Assembly: GCA_019359355.1 (NCBI GenBank)
Contig: JAHHHM010000016.1
Span: 1 to 64,000, forward strand
Direction of reading: 5' to 3'
DNA from: Microcoleus vaginatus WJT46-NPBG5
GTDB lineage: Bacteria > Cyanobacteriota > Cyanobacteriia > Cyanobacteriales > Oscillatoriaceae
DNA length: 64,000 bases
Shown: positions 1-7,625 of the stretch, piece by piece
How the letters are laid out: each line of letters starts with the position of its first letter
Numbering within the stretch: the stretch's first letter is position 1
Made by a program: the position numbers and the translations under genes
Notes under the pieces: generated by a model
What the model was told of the DNA's origin: nothing
Seen by the model: only the letters and a program-made list of their open reading frames with translations
Database searches by the model: none

Positions 1-82
1 ACTGCTTGCACTTATAGCATTGTCTGCCACGACGATGCCCGTTTTTAGCGGTTTGAGTGGAGTGACATTGAGGACATTTCAT
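1..82 (-). mobile_element. N-terminal fragment of an IS1-like transposase (zinc ribbon, InsA type), cut by the window edge
   Basis: Reading leftward from an ATG at 82-80 gives 27 codons beginning MKCPQCHSTQTAKNGHRRG and continuing to the window edge. The CPQC pair, a following Lys-Asn-Gly-basic stretch and a further C-Y-K-C pair form the zinc-ribbon start typical of IS1-family InsA/transposase proteins in cyanobacteria. Only the start is visible, so intactness cannot be judged. The identification rests on the motif spacing and on familiarity with the family. Confidence 0.7.
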
Positions 83-430
83 GACTCTATTGTACTCCAC
101 CTAGCATTACTCTTTCAGCAACGCCCTAACTTGAGAAAAAAACTGTTTGGACGTCACACCGCAACTTGAATGAGTTTTTGATTGCAACAGTTGACGCGGG
201 CCAGTAAAATTCGCCTCCTGTTTGACACAAAAATTTACTGTTTTTGAGGAACTATTCAACACTGTTCACCAGTTATCTGCAAATGTCACAGGACATTTTT
301 CCCGGCCATGCTAAAGAAGCCGGGAAAATTGAGATATTTTCAACTCTCAATTCTCAAGGGTTCATCTATCTAGAAATCCTCAATCCCTTGTCACATTTCT
401 AGCGGGCAAGATAGGGACATCTAGGACTGA
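83..430. other. Spacer holding a diverged copy of the adhesin upstream region
   Basis: No gene is seen. From about 170 to 430 the sequence is similar, in the same orientation and order, to the region upstream of the DUF4347 adhesin gene (about 4000-4490). Shared blocks include a conserved dyad ATGTC-N4-GACAT at 283-296 and a block around 370-415 that matches 4436-4490. Here the block carrying the dyad occurs once; upstream of the adhesin it is expanded into a 105-bp tandem array. A GCCGGGAAAA-type block near 320 also has a counterpart. Confidence 0.6.
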
Positions 431-780
431 GTCATTTAGCAGAACTAGAGGCAATCGCCACGGAAGCCAACCATCTGCGCTGCCGGTTAAATTTGCCGGA
501 AGTCAAGCAAACTTTAGAACAGCTCGTGTTGCGATGCTTGTGGCAATTGCTGCAAAACGGCGATCCCGCGACATCTGAGGCAGAGTTTCAACGCATTGAG
601 CGGATGATCGAACTAGGCCGGCGAATGAATCTCGGTTTAGAGATTGATCGGGCGCAGGAACTGTACTTCAACTGGCTGCAAACAGAACAGATCACTGACT
701 TAGGGCAACTGCGCCGGCTGCTGCAGTTGGGTCAAATGTTAGTCGTGGATGTAAGTACCCAATTGAGCCGGCTGTCTTAA
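415..780 (+). pseudogene. Truncated gene: C-terminal piece of a larger protein, possibly a DUF3536 glycoside hydrolase
   Basis: A reading frame is open from a stop at 412-414 through 780, but it has no ATG; the only formal start is a TTG at 493 without a ribosome binding site. The residues before that TTG (LAELEAIATEANHLRC) look as protein-like as those after it, so the frame was once part of a longer protein. The helical, Leu/Glu-rich text ending with RAQELYFNWLQ resembles the C-terminus of cyanobacterial DUF3536 alpha-amylase/mannosidase-like proteins. That family call is a recollection of pattern, not an alignment. The upstream junction coincides with the end of the duplicated spacer (about 415-430), which fits a deletion or rearrangement breakpoint. 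Confidence 0.5.
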
Positions 781-787
781 AAGAAGA

Positions 788-831
788 TAAAGGAATTAAG
801 AAGAAAAATTCTTTCATTCTTAATTCCTTTA
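788..831. terminator. Hairpin between convergent reading frames
   Basis: A perfect 15-bp inverted repeat (788-802 and 817-831) with a 14-nt loop lies between the end of the truncated gene and the end of the adhesin gene. A/T runs flank it on both sides, so it can act as a bidirectional intrinsic terminator. Confidence 0.75.
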
Positions 832-836
832 TGTTG

Positions 837-3800
837 TTAAATGAAGGCGAAATCCGCAACTCCAATCAGGTTGGCTTGGACGCCACTTAAAGAGGCGAGA
901 AGTTCCTCACCGGCAGTAATTAAAGTGGCATTGTTGCTTTGAGAAATCGTGAGGCTCTCAAAAGTCAGAGTGCCGGTTAAGGCAATCAAATCAATGCCAT
1001 TTTCAAAATCAGTAATCGTGTCAACGCCGGCACCTGAGAGCAACAAAAAACGGTCAGTGCCGGCATTTCCAGTCAGGGTGTCATTTCCAAGATCGCCGCT
1101 GAGCAGATCGTCTCCATCGCCACCCATAACAATGTCATTTTCCTTGCCGGCAAACAGCGTATCGTTGCCTTCTACGCCATCGAGATAGTCAGCACCAATG
1201 TTGCCAAAGAGCAAATCGTTGCCGGCACCGCCGTTGAGCGAATCATTGCCGAAGTCACCCAGCAAGATATCTTCATCAGTATTGCCAAAAAGCGTATCGG
1301 CGTCTTTACCGCCGAAGACTATATCGCTGCCGGCACCGCCATCAAGGTTGTCATTGCCAGCATTACCGCATAGCAAATCGTTGCCATCATTGCCGGCTAA
1401 GTTGTCATCGCCGATGTCACCTATCAGGATATCCTGACCGGCCATACCAACCAGGGTATCGCTGTCTTTGCCGCCAACTAAGATGTCGTCACCATTGCCA
1501 CCATCAAGGTTATCACTGCCAACATTACCAAACAGCAAATCGTTACCATCGTTACCGGCTAAGTTGTCATTGCCGACCATCCCAATGAGAATGTCATTGC
1601 CACCCATCCCAAAAAGACTGTCATTTCCATCAGTGCCGGTGAGCGTGTCGTTGCCATCAGAGCCGCTGAGGGTATCAGTGCCGACACTCGGTGTAGGAGT
1701 TGGGGTGGGAGTTGGAATAGGGTCTGGAGTGGGAGTTGGAATAGGGTCTGGGGTGGGAGTTGGAATAGGATTTGGGGTGGGAGTTGGAATAGGATTTGGG
1801 GTGGGAGTCGGTTCCGCTGAGACGGTAATGGCAAAAGCAGTAGAGTCGATGTTGCCACCTTTGCCATCGGTGGCGCTAAAGCTAAAGCTGTCGGAAGTTG
1901 TTTCGCTACCGCCGTGAGTGTAAGTTAGTAAGCCGGCATCAATATCAGCTTGGGTGAAGGTGCTGCGGGCACTTAAAGCTGTGCCATTGAGTGTCAGGGT
2001 GCCAGAAGTTGGCGCTGTTGTGAGAGTGTAGGTAATTGGGTCGCTGTCGGGATCACTGACTTGAAGTTGTGTCGCCGTGATGGTAGAACTGGTTCCTTCC
2101 TCAAGGGTGAGGCCGGTGTTGAGATTCAGCGTCGGTAGGTTATTGGGCACAGACATTGGTTGAGCGATGAGTTTAGCCACCCAAGGATCGCCGGCCCCGG
2201 CATTACTTCCGCCCAAATTCCCTGTTGTGTGGCCACTCAAATAAAGCTTGTTATCGCTACCAGCAACAATGCCCGAGGATGCATCATCGCTGGCAGTTCC
2301 TAGCTGTTCTACCCACAACTGATTGCCGTTGGGATCGTAGATGGCCGCCCAAGCGTCAGTTCCCCCGGCATTTGTACCTTCTAAATTGCCTCTTGTGGTT
2401 CCCGATAGATAAACATTGCCTGAGCTACTATCGACAGCAATTTTGGGTGCCTCAGGCTCAGAAATTTCGGGGTTTTCTGAGCTAATTGTGCCAACTTTGC
2501 CCAATTGCTTGAGCCACAACTGGCTGCCATTCGTGTCATATTTAGCAACCCAAATGTCTATGTTTATATCTACGGGTTCGCCAGGAGCAGCTTTTGTGTA
2601 GCCTGTAACGTAGATATTGCCGGCACTATCACTCGCCACGTCTGTGCTTGAGTCAAACCCGGCAGTTCCCCAGCTTTTTGCCCACAACTGGTTGCCTTGA
2701 GTGTCGTACTTGGCGACTATGGCATCATAGAACCCAGGGCTGCCCACACCGTCAAAAGCCCCGGTGCGCCCCGATGCCAAGACATTGCCGGCATTATCAA
2801 CTGCAACCCCTAGGAACATATCTCGATAAGCGCCTTCAACCGGCTTCAACCACAGTTGGTTGCCCTGAGTGTCGTACTTGGCAACCATAGATCTTTCGAC
2901 ACCAAAATCCTGGTTGTATCCTGATGTGAACACATTGCCGATGCTATCAACCGCCACATCTGTAAAGGCCGCATCTCGCACTCCCTCCCACACCTGTCTC
3001 CACAACTCGTTGCCGTTGCTGTCATACTTGGCTAACGAAGCATCACTCAATGTGATGTTTGTTGACGCCTGAAAGACATCAGTTTGTCCGGATACATAAA
3101 AATTCCCATTACTATCGGTCGCAACGCCATTGGCAAAGCCATCTCCCAATTGCTTGACCCACTGCGCGTTGCCCAAAGCGTCATATTTAGCGACCCAAGC
3201 ATCACCAACTCGACTCTGACGGTACAAATCGTACTCGCCCCAGGTGTATCCCGATACATAGACACCGCCGTCGCTACCGACTGCCACACCAGAAGATTCT
3301 TCATCATTGGCAGTTCCAAACTGCCTCAGCCAGGAAGCATCGGTTGGCTCATCAACTAATAATCCTTTGTAGTTAGCCATCACTTCTGGGCCAAAAGCGA
3401 GTGATGCCTTGAGTTGGCCTGTGGTATATTCAAGCTCCCAGTTGCCGCCTTTTTCTGCATTGCCGGTGGGTTTAGCAGAACCGGCTACCACTGCACCTGT
3501 GAGTTCAGAAAGCCGTTGTATAAATGCTTCCCCTATTTTGCCGGCTGCGACGCTGCAACCATATAAGAGGATGCCGGCATCACACGTTAAAGCCTTTGCC
3601 CACGTTTGCAATGAGCTGGTATAAGTATCGAGGGTGTCCCAACTCAACGCGGTGTTGCCCAGTTGCAACGAACCCGAACTGCCGTGGCTGACAATGTGGA
3701 TTTCCGATATCCCACTAGGTTGAGCCAGAAACTCAGCGATCTGCTCGACTCCAGAGCAGAGCTTATCGAGGATAATCACTTGTGTGCCGGCTCTGACACC

Positions 3801-3914
3801 GACAATCAGGCTTTCTAGCTCTTCAACCGCAGAGTCGATGAAGACAATCTTACTAGCTGATACATTCCCTTTGCTAGGAGAAGGCTGGTTTTTAGACTCA
3901 ATCATTGCTGACAT
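837..3914 (-). CDS. DUF4347 adhesin with SBBP repeats, cadherin-like domain and RTX calcium-binding repeats
   Basis: This 1025-residue protein is a probable type I-secreted surface or extracellular protein. Order of parts: DUF4347 at about residues 21-186 (with HIVSHGSSG near 73-81 and LLYGCSVAAG near 116-125); about eight SBBP beta-propeller repeats (VAKYDxxGNxxW) at about 190-590; one CSPG/cadherin-3-like domain at about 595-700; a Pro-Thr linker of (N/D)PIPTPTP octapeptides; RTX nonapeptides of the GGNDxLxG type at about 755-960; and a C-terminal segment (TDRFLLLSGAGVDTITDF) typical of the end of cyanobacterial RTX proteins, where the type I secretion signal lies. There is no Sec signal peptide. 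An AAGGG stretch precedes the ATG by 7-8 nt. No secretion genes are next to it. Function is inferred as adhesion or surface coating. Confidence 0.9.
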   Translation of the reverse strand: MSAMIESKNQPSPSKGNVSASKIVFIDSAVEELESLIVGVRAGTQVIILDKLCSGVEQIAEFLAQPSGISEIHIVSHGSSGSLQLGNTALSWDTLDTYTSSLQTWAKALTCDAGILLYGCSVAAGKIGEAFIQRLSELTGAVVAGSAKPTGNAEKGGNWELEYTTGQLKASLAFGPEVMANYKGLLVDEPTDASWLRQFGTANDEESSGVAVGSDGGVYVSGYTWGEYDLYRQSRVGDAWVAKYDALGNAQWVKQLGDGFANGVATDSNGNFYVSGQTDVFQASTNITLSDASLAKYDSNGNELWRQVWEGVRDAAFTDVAVDSIGNVFTSGYNQDFGVERSMVAKYDTQGNQLWLKPVEGAYRDMFLGVAVDNAGNVLASGRTGAFDGVGSPGFYDAIVAKYDTQGNQLWAKSWGTAGFDSSTDVASDSAGNIYVTGYTKAAPGEPVDINIDIWVAKYDTNGSQLWLKQLGKVGTISSENPEISEPEAPKIAVDSSSGNVYLSGTTRGNLEGTNAGGTDAWAAIYDPNGNQLWVEQLGTASDDASSGIVAGSDNKLYLSGHTTGNLGGSNAGAGDPWVAKLIAQPMSVPNNLPTLNLNTGLTLEEGTSSTITATQLQVSDPDSDPITYTLTTAPTSGTLTLNGTALSARSTFTQADIDAGLLTYTHGGSETTSDSFSFSATDGKGGNIDSTAFAITVSAEPTPTPNPIPTPTPNPIPTPTPDPIPTPTPDPIPTPTPTPTPSVGTDTLSGSDGNDTLTGTDGNDSLFGMGGNDILIGMVGNDNLAGNDGNDLLFGNVGSDNLDGGNGDDILVGGKDSDTLVGMAGQDILIGDIGDDNLAGNDGNDLLCGNAGNDNLDGGAGSDIVFGGKDADTLFGNTDEDILLGDFGNDSLNGGAGNDLLFGNIGADYLDGVEGNDTLFAGKENDIVMGGDGDDLLSGDLGNDTLTGNAGTDRFLLLSGAGVDTITDFENGIDLIALTGTLTFESLTISQSNNATLITAGEELLASLSGVQANLIGVADFAFI
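1706..1806 (-). repeat. 24-bp tandem repeat coding the Pro-Thr linker
   Basis: About four near-identical 24-bp units encode (N/D)PIPTPTP in the adhesin. The units differ by one or two bases, a pattern prone to copy-number change, so linker length may vary between strains. Confidence 0.8.
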
Positions 3915-4082
3915 AAGCGTACCCTTGCTAAATGTATATTTTCTAGCTCCATGACAACAATCTGTCTGGGCTTAACACGGTAATTTCGCTGAGCCTTTGA
4001 TTTCCAAATTTGACGCTTGTCGGTAAAACTTGGCTTCAGTTAGGCACAAAAGGTTGCATTTTTTCAAGAACTGTTCAGGGAG

Positions 4083-4388
4083 GTACAGATAACACACAAC
4101 TACGTGTGGAAAATTTCACCAGTTAGCTACAAATGTCATCAGACATTTTCCTGAATCGTCCTAAAAAAACTACAACTGTTTACGGACGTACGGATAACAC
4201 ACAACTACGTGTGAGAAATTTCATCGATTATCTACAAGTGTCATCAGACATTTTCCTGAATCGTCCTAAAAAAACTACAACTATTTACGGACGTACCGAT
4301 AACACACAACTACGTGTGAGAAATTTCATCGATTATCTACAAATGTCATCAGACATTTTCCTGAATCGCCCTAAAAAAACTACAGAGG
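4083..4388. repeat. 105-bp direct tandem repeat upstream of the adhesin gene
   Basis: Units begin at 4133, 4238 and 4343 (period exactly 105 bp); the last is cut short at about 4388, and a partial, more diverged unit precedes them at about 4083-4132. The two complete units are nearly identical. Each contains two dyads: ATGTC-N4-GACAT (for example 4133-4146) and CACAC-N6-GTGTG (for example 4197-4212). The first dyad is also conserved in the single copy at 283-296. Repeated dyads upstream of a large surface-protein gene look like operator sites, but this is inference. Confidence 0.85.
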
Positions 4389-4522
4389 AAAATTGAGAAG
4401 TGAGATGTCTTTCGGTGGATTCTTATCGCTTCAGATCTCCAGAAATCCTTAATTCGTTGTCAGATTTCTAGCGAACAAGATGTTGACACTTCAAAGTTTT
4501 TAGGCTAATGACCCTTGACAAA

Positions 4523-4620
4523 TCACAGAGAATTGCTATATAAATTGCCAACACTATCGGTGGCCAAGTGAATAGGTTCCCTCGTAGGAGGATAAGGCAG
4601 ACTATTAAAGGTGAACAGCC
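4523..4620 (-). pseudogene. Decayed scrap of a beta-propeller (SBBP/NHL-like) coding sequence
   Basis: Minus-strand translation from about 4620 down to a TGA at 4525-4523 gives a stretch containing ATDSVGNLY, which matches the repeat signature ATDSxGNxY seen in the neighbouring adhesin. There is no start, and the rest of the repeat is missing. It is best read as the relic of a related gene. Confidence 0.45.
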
Positions 4621-4862
4621 AGAATTTAGGGAAATTTTGGTGGGAGTGCTGACGTGGCTGCCCGAATTTTGGCAGATTTGATAGAAAAATTTATCGTTTG
4701 ATGGGGGCGCATCGTGGAAGGAGTCGGCTCAGAGAATTGACTCGATGCCGGCTGCCGGCATCGAGGAACCAAAGTAAGGACAAGCTTTAACACAACCAAC
4801 AAGCTTGGATCTATTCTTAGAAAGGCATGGTTGCTCACTGACTTTTCAAAGGATTCTCAACG

Positions 4863-6431
4863 ATGGCACGTCTAGCACTGCTGAGTACATCTGATAAAAC
4901 CGGCTTGATCGAACTCGCCCGCTGTTTGGTAGAAGAATTTCAATTTGACCTGATCAGCAGTGGCGGAACGGCAGTTGCCCTTAAAAACGCTGGAGTGCCG
5001 GTAACTAAAGTTTCTGACTACACCGGCTCCCCCGAAATTCTAGGGGGACGCGTCAAAACCCTCCACCCGCGAATTCACGGCGGCATTCTTGCACGTCGGG
5101 ACTTTCCTGAAGATATCGCCGATCTACAAGCGAATGATATCCGAGGAATCGATTTGGTTGTCGTCAATCTTTACCCCTTCGAGCAAACAATTGCTAAAGC
5201 CGATGTCACCTTACCTGAAGCAATCGAGCAAATTGATATTGGTGGCCCAACTTTGCTGCGAGCTTCTGCGAAAAATTTTAACTATCTGACGGTTCTGTGC
5301 GATCCCGCTCAATATGACGAATACTTGCAAGAATTGCGGCAGAATCATTCCGAAGCGTCTTTGACATTTAGGCAAAAATGTGCATTAAAAGCATTTGAAC
5401 ATACAGCGGCCTACGACCGGGCGATTGCTGCTTATTTAACTGGACAGCAGGAGAGCAAAGCAGAGGCGGAGAAATCTTCACTACCCCAAGATTTTTCAAT
5501 TTCAGGCCGGCAGTTGCAACCCCTGCGTTATGGCGAAAATCCCCATCAGCCGGCAGCCTGGTATCAAGTCGGAACCACTCCCACCGGCTGGGCATCTGCC
5601 ATTAAAGTTCAGGGAAAAGAACTCAGTTACAACAATTTAGTCGATTTAGAAGCGGCACGGCGAATCATTGCTGAATTTGCAGCACCTGATAGCGATCCTG
5701 CCGCTGCCATCCTCAAACACACCAATCCCTGCGGCGTTGCTTTAGGAAACAGTTTAGTCGAGGCGTATGAGAAAGCGTTTAGTGCCGATTCTGTCTCCGC
5801 TTTCGGTGGCATTGTCGCCCTGAACCGGCCTATTGACGCCCGTACTGCTACCGCACTCACCCAGACATTTTTAGAATGCGTCGTGGCACCGGCTTGCGAT
5901 CCAGAGGCTGAGGAAATTCTGAAATCTAAGTCTAAAGTGCGGGTTTTACTGCTGCCAGACTTGCACAGTGGACCCAAGGAAACCCTCAAAGCCATAGCCG
6001 GCGGGTTTTTGGTGCAAGCTTCTGATGATGCCGTCGAAGATCCTTCACAATGGCAAGTTGTGACAGATTTGCAACCGACGCAAGACCAACTCGCAGAACT
6101 ACTCTTTGCTTGGAAGATTTCCAAACACGTCAAATCTAACGCAATAGTGGTGACGCGTCAGCGCACAACGGTGGGTGTAGGTGCCGGCCAGATGAATCGC
6201 GTCGGTTCGGTTAAAATTGCCCTAGAACAAGCCGGTGAAAAAGCCACCAGCGGTGTTCTTGCCAGTGATGGCTTTTTCCCCTTTGATGATTCGGTACGCA
6301 CAGCTGCGGCTGCCGGTGTTGCGGCAATTGCCCAGCCTGGAGGCAGCTTGCGAGACAGTGATTCTATCAAAGCCGCCAATGAATTAGGCTTGGTGATGGT
6401 GTTTACTGGGGTACGGCACTTTTTGCATTAA
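4863..6431 (+). CDS. purH: Bifunctional AICAR formyltransferase / IMP cyclohydrolase PurH
   Basis: PurH catalyses the last two steps of purine synthesis, AICAR to FAICAR with 10-formyl-tetrahydrofolate, then ring closure to IMP. The 522-residue length is normal. The N-terminal MGS-like cyclohydrolase domain (about 1-145) has the STSDKTGL motif at 8-15 and KTLHPRIHGGILA at about 66-78. The C-terminal transformylase domain contains the catalytic Lys285-His286 in KHTNPCGVA. An AAAGGA site lies 9 nt before the ATG. The gene stands alone, divergent from the adhesin gene. Confidence 0.98.
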   Translation: MARLALLSTSDKTGLIELARCLVEEFQFDLISSGGTAVALKNAGVPVTKVSDYTGSPEILGGRVKTLHPRIHGGILARRDFPEDIADLQANDIRGIDLVVVNLYPFEQTIAKADVTLPEAIEQIDIGGPTLLRASAKNFNYLTVLCDPAQYDEYLQELRQNHSEASLTFRQKCALKAFEHTAAYDRAIAAYLTGQQESKAEAEKSSLPQDFSISGRQLQPLRYGENPHQPAAWYQVGTTPTGWASAIKVQGKELSYNNLVDLEAARRIIAEFAAPDSDPAAAILKHTNPCGVALGNSLVEAYEKAFSADSVSAFGGIVALNRPIDARTATALTQTFLECVVAPACDPEAEEILKSKSKVRVLLLPDLHSGPKETLKAIAGGFLVQASDDAVEDPSQWQVVTDLQPTQDQLAELLFAWKISKHVKSNAIVVTRQRTTVGVGAGQMNRVGSVKIALEQAGEKATSGVLASDGFFPFDDSVRTAAAAGVAAIAQPGGSLRDSDSIKAANELGLVMVFTGVRHFLH

Positions 6432-6658
6432 TTGATTAGCAGTTGGGGCGAGTTTATTCCATACTCACGTAAAAATATCTGGTGAGAAGTGGAAGTAGTG
6501 GAAAGATGGAATAGCCGGCATCGGCAATCTGATCTCGGTAAAAGTCGCAGATAATGTTTGCTTCACTCCAGACAATCTAGCCACAAAACTCGCCCTGACA
6601 AACTAACAACGAACACTTGGCAACTTTTAGGGAATCTGATTATCAGTGATCTGAATCT

Positions 6659-7531
6659 ATGGATGTCAAAGTTAAACTGCTTTTGAGTGGCGGGCATGAG
6701 TACACTTTATGGCTTAAATCCGACTCCCCCTTGTTGGAGAGTTTATTAAAAGTTCTGGTTAGCCGATCTCAGAATCAAACTTCGGCAACCTTGTTTCAAA
6801 TTCCTCTAGATGAAGGGCATTCGGCGTTGTGTTTTCCCAGTGATCATTTGATTGGCGTTGTTACAGAACCGCCTATTTTTGTACAACAGAAAACGCCTAC
6901 TCCCACTCCTCCAGAAGTGCCGCCAGCGCGTCCGGTTGGTTCAAATTTTCTCCCGTCTGAATGCGTTCAGCTCGATAATTTTATCCTGCCGGCAGAACAG
7001 GAAAAACTGCTTAAATTTGTTTTCCAAAAAGAGCCAGAATTTGTGCCGACAAGCACTTCAACCGGCGCAGCAGATTATCGGCGTTCTTGGGTGTTGCACT
7101 CGTTTCCTGAGTTTTCTGACCTGATTATTAAACGAATTCACACGGTTTTGCCGGATGTGTTGAGCAAACTCTCGCTGCCGGCGTTTACTGTATCGCAAAT
7201 TGAGGCGCAGTTAACGGCTCACAACGATGGAAATTTTTACAAAGTTCATAACGATAGTGGCAGTCCAGATACGGCGACTCGATTTCTCACCTATGTTTAC
7301 TATTTTTATCGAGAACCCAAGCCTTTTTCGGGGGGTGAGTTGGTGATTTATGACAGCAGAGTTGAGAACAATTATTATGTAAAAGCAGAGTCTTTTAAAA
7401 CGGTTGAACCGCGCAACAATAGTATTGTGTTTTTTCTAAGCCGGTATATGCACGAGGTGCTGCCGGTGAGTTGTCCTTCTCAAGTGTTTACAGATAGCCG
7501 GTTTACGATTAATGGCTGGATTCGCCGGTGA
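6659..7531 (+). CDS. 2-oxoglutarate/Fe(II)-dependent oxygenase (prolyl 4-hydroxylase-like fold)
   Basis: The C-terminal half (about residues 105-290) is a 2OG-Fe(II) dioxygenase domain. The iron ligands are visible as His197-x-Asp199 and His265, with Arg281 (SRFTINGW) placed to bind 2-oxoglutarate. An FSGGELVIYD segment at 223-232 is typical of prolyl-4-hydroxylase-like members. The first 100 residues form a separate N-terminal region with a short Pro-Thr linker near 80-92 and no recognised family. The substrate is unknown: proteins, peptides and small molecules are all possible. It is preceded by purH but separated by 227 bp, so it is probably transcribed separately. No good ribosome binding site precedes the ATG. 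Confidence 0.85.
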   Translation: MDVKVKLLLSGGHEYTLWLKSDSPLLESLLKVLVSRSQNQTSATLFQIPLDEGHSALCFPSDHLIGVVTEPPIFVQQKTPTPTPPEVPPARPVGSNFLPSECVQLDNFILPAEQEKLLKFVFQKEPEFVPTSTSTGAADYRRSWVLHSFPEFSDLIIKRIHTVLPDVLSKLSLPAFTVSQIEAQLTAHNDGNFYKVHNDSGSPDTATRFLTYVYYFYREPKPFSGGELVIYDSRVENNYYVKAESFKTVEPRNNSIVFFLSRYMHEVLPVSCPSQVFTDSRFTINGWIRR

Positions 7532-7541
7532 GGGATCAATT

Positions 7542-7614
7542 GTAGGGAGGAAGCATAAGCGCAGAAAATCTCTGATTTTAGCGAAATATTTAAACGCTCA
7601 TGCTTCTCCCCTAC
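7542..7614. repeat. Palindromic element GTAGGG...CCCTAC between convergent genes
   Basis: Arms at 7542-7561 and 7595-7614 pair over about 20 bp with two mismatches and enclose a 33-nt AT-rich loop. It lies 10 bp after the oxygenase gene and just before the end of the amidase gene, so it may serve as a terminator. The termini resemble another element at 61372-61468, which suggests a dispersed MITE-like family. Confidence 0.65.
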
Positions 7615-7625
7615 GATACCAACTG

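Larger units (their letters stand above)
3915..4862. other. Long spacer between adhesin and purH with tandem repeats and a decayed coding fragment
   Basis: This 948-bp spacer separates the divergent adhesin (minus) and purH (plus). It holds a 105-bp tandem array at about 4083-4388, blocks similar to 170-430, and a decayed beta-propeller-like coding scrap at 4523-4620 on the minus strand. An 87-codon frame across the array is a by-product of a repeat length divisible by three. The purH promoter is presumably in the last 200 bp, but no convincing -10/-35 pair could be singled out. Confidence 0.6.

Noticed and set aside
1198-1917. Long plus-strand frames opposite the adhesin (Ser/Pro/Leu-rich)
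   Set aside because: They are antisense shadows of the RTX and Pro-Thr repeats, with repetitive low-complexity text and no start signals.
4133-4396. An 87-residue repeat-containing open frame
   Set aside because: It arises because the 105-bp repeat length is a multiple of three; the frame has no ribosome binding site, and the equivalent region at 283 does not code.
5627-6133. 168-codon minus-strand frame inside purH
   Set aside because: It is entirely antisense to purH, an undoubted gene, and shows no family resemblance.
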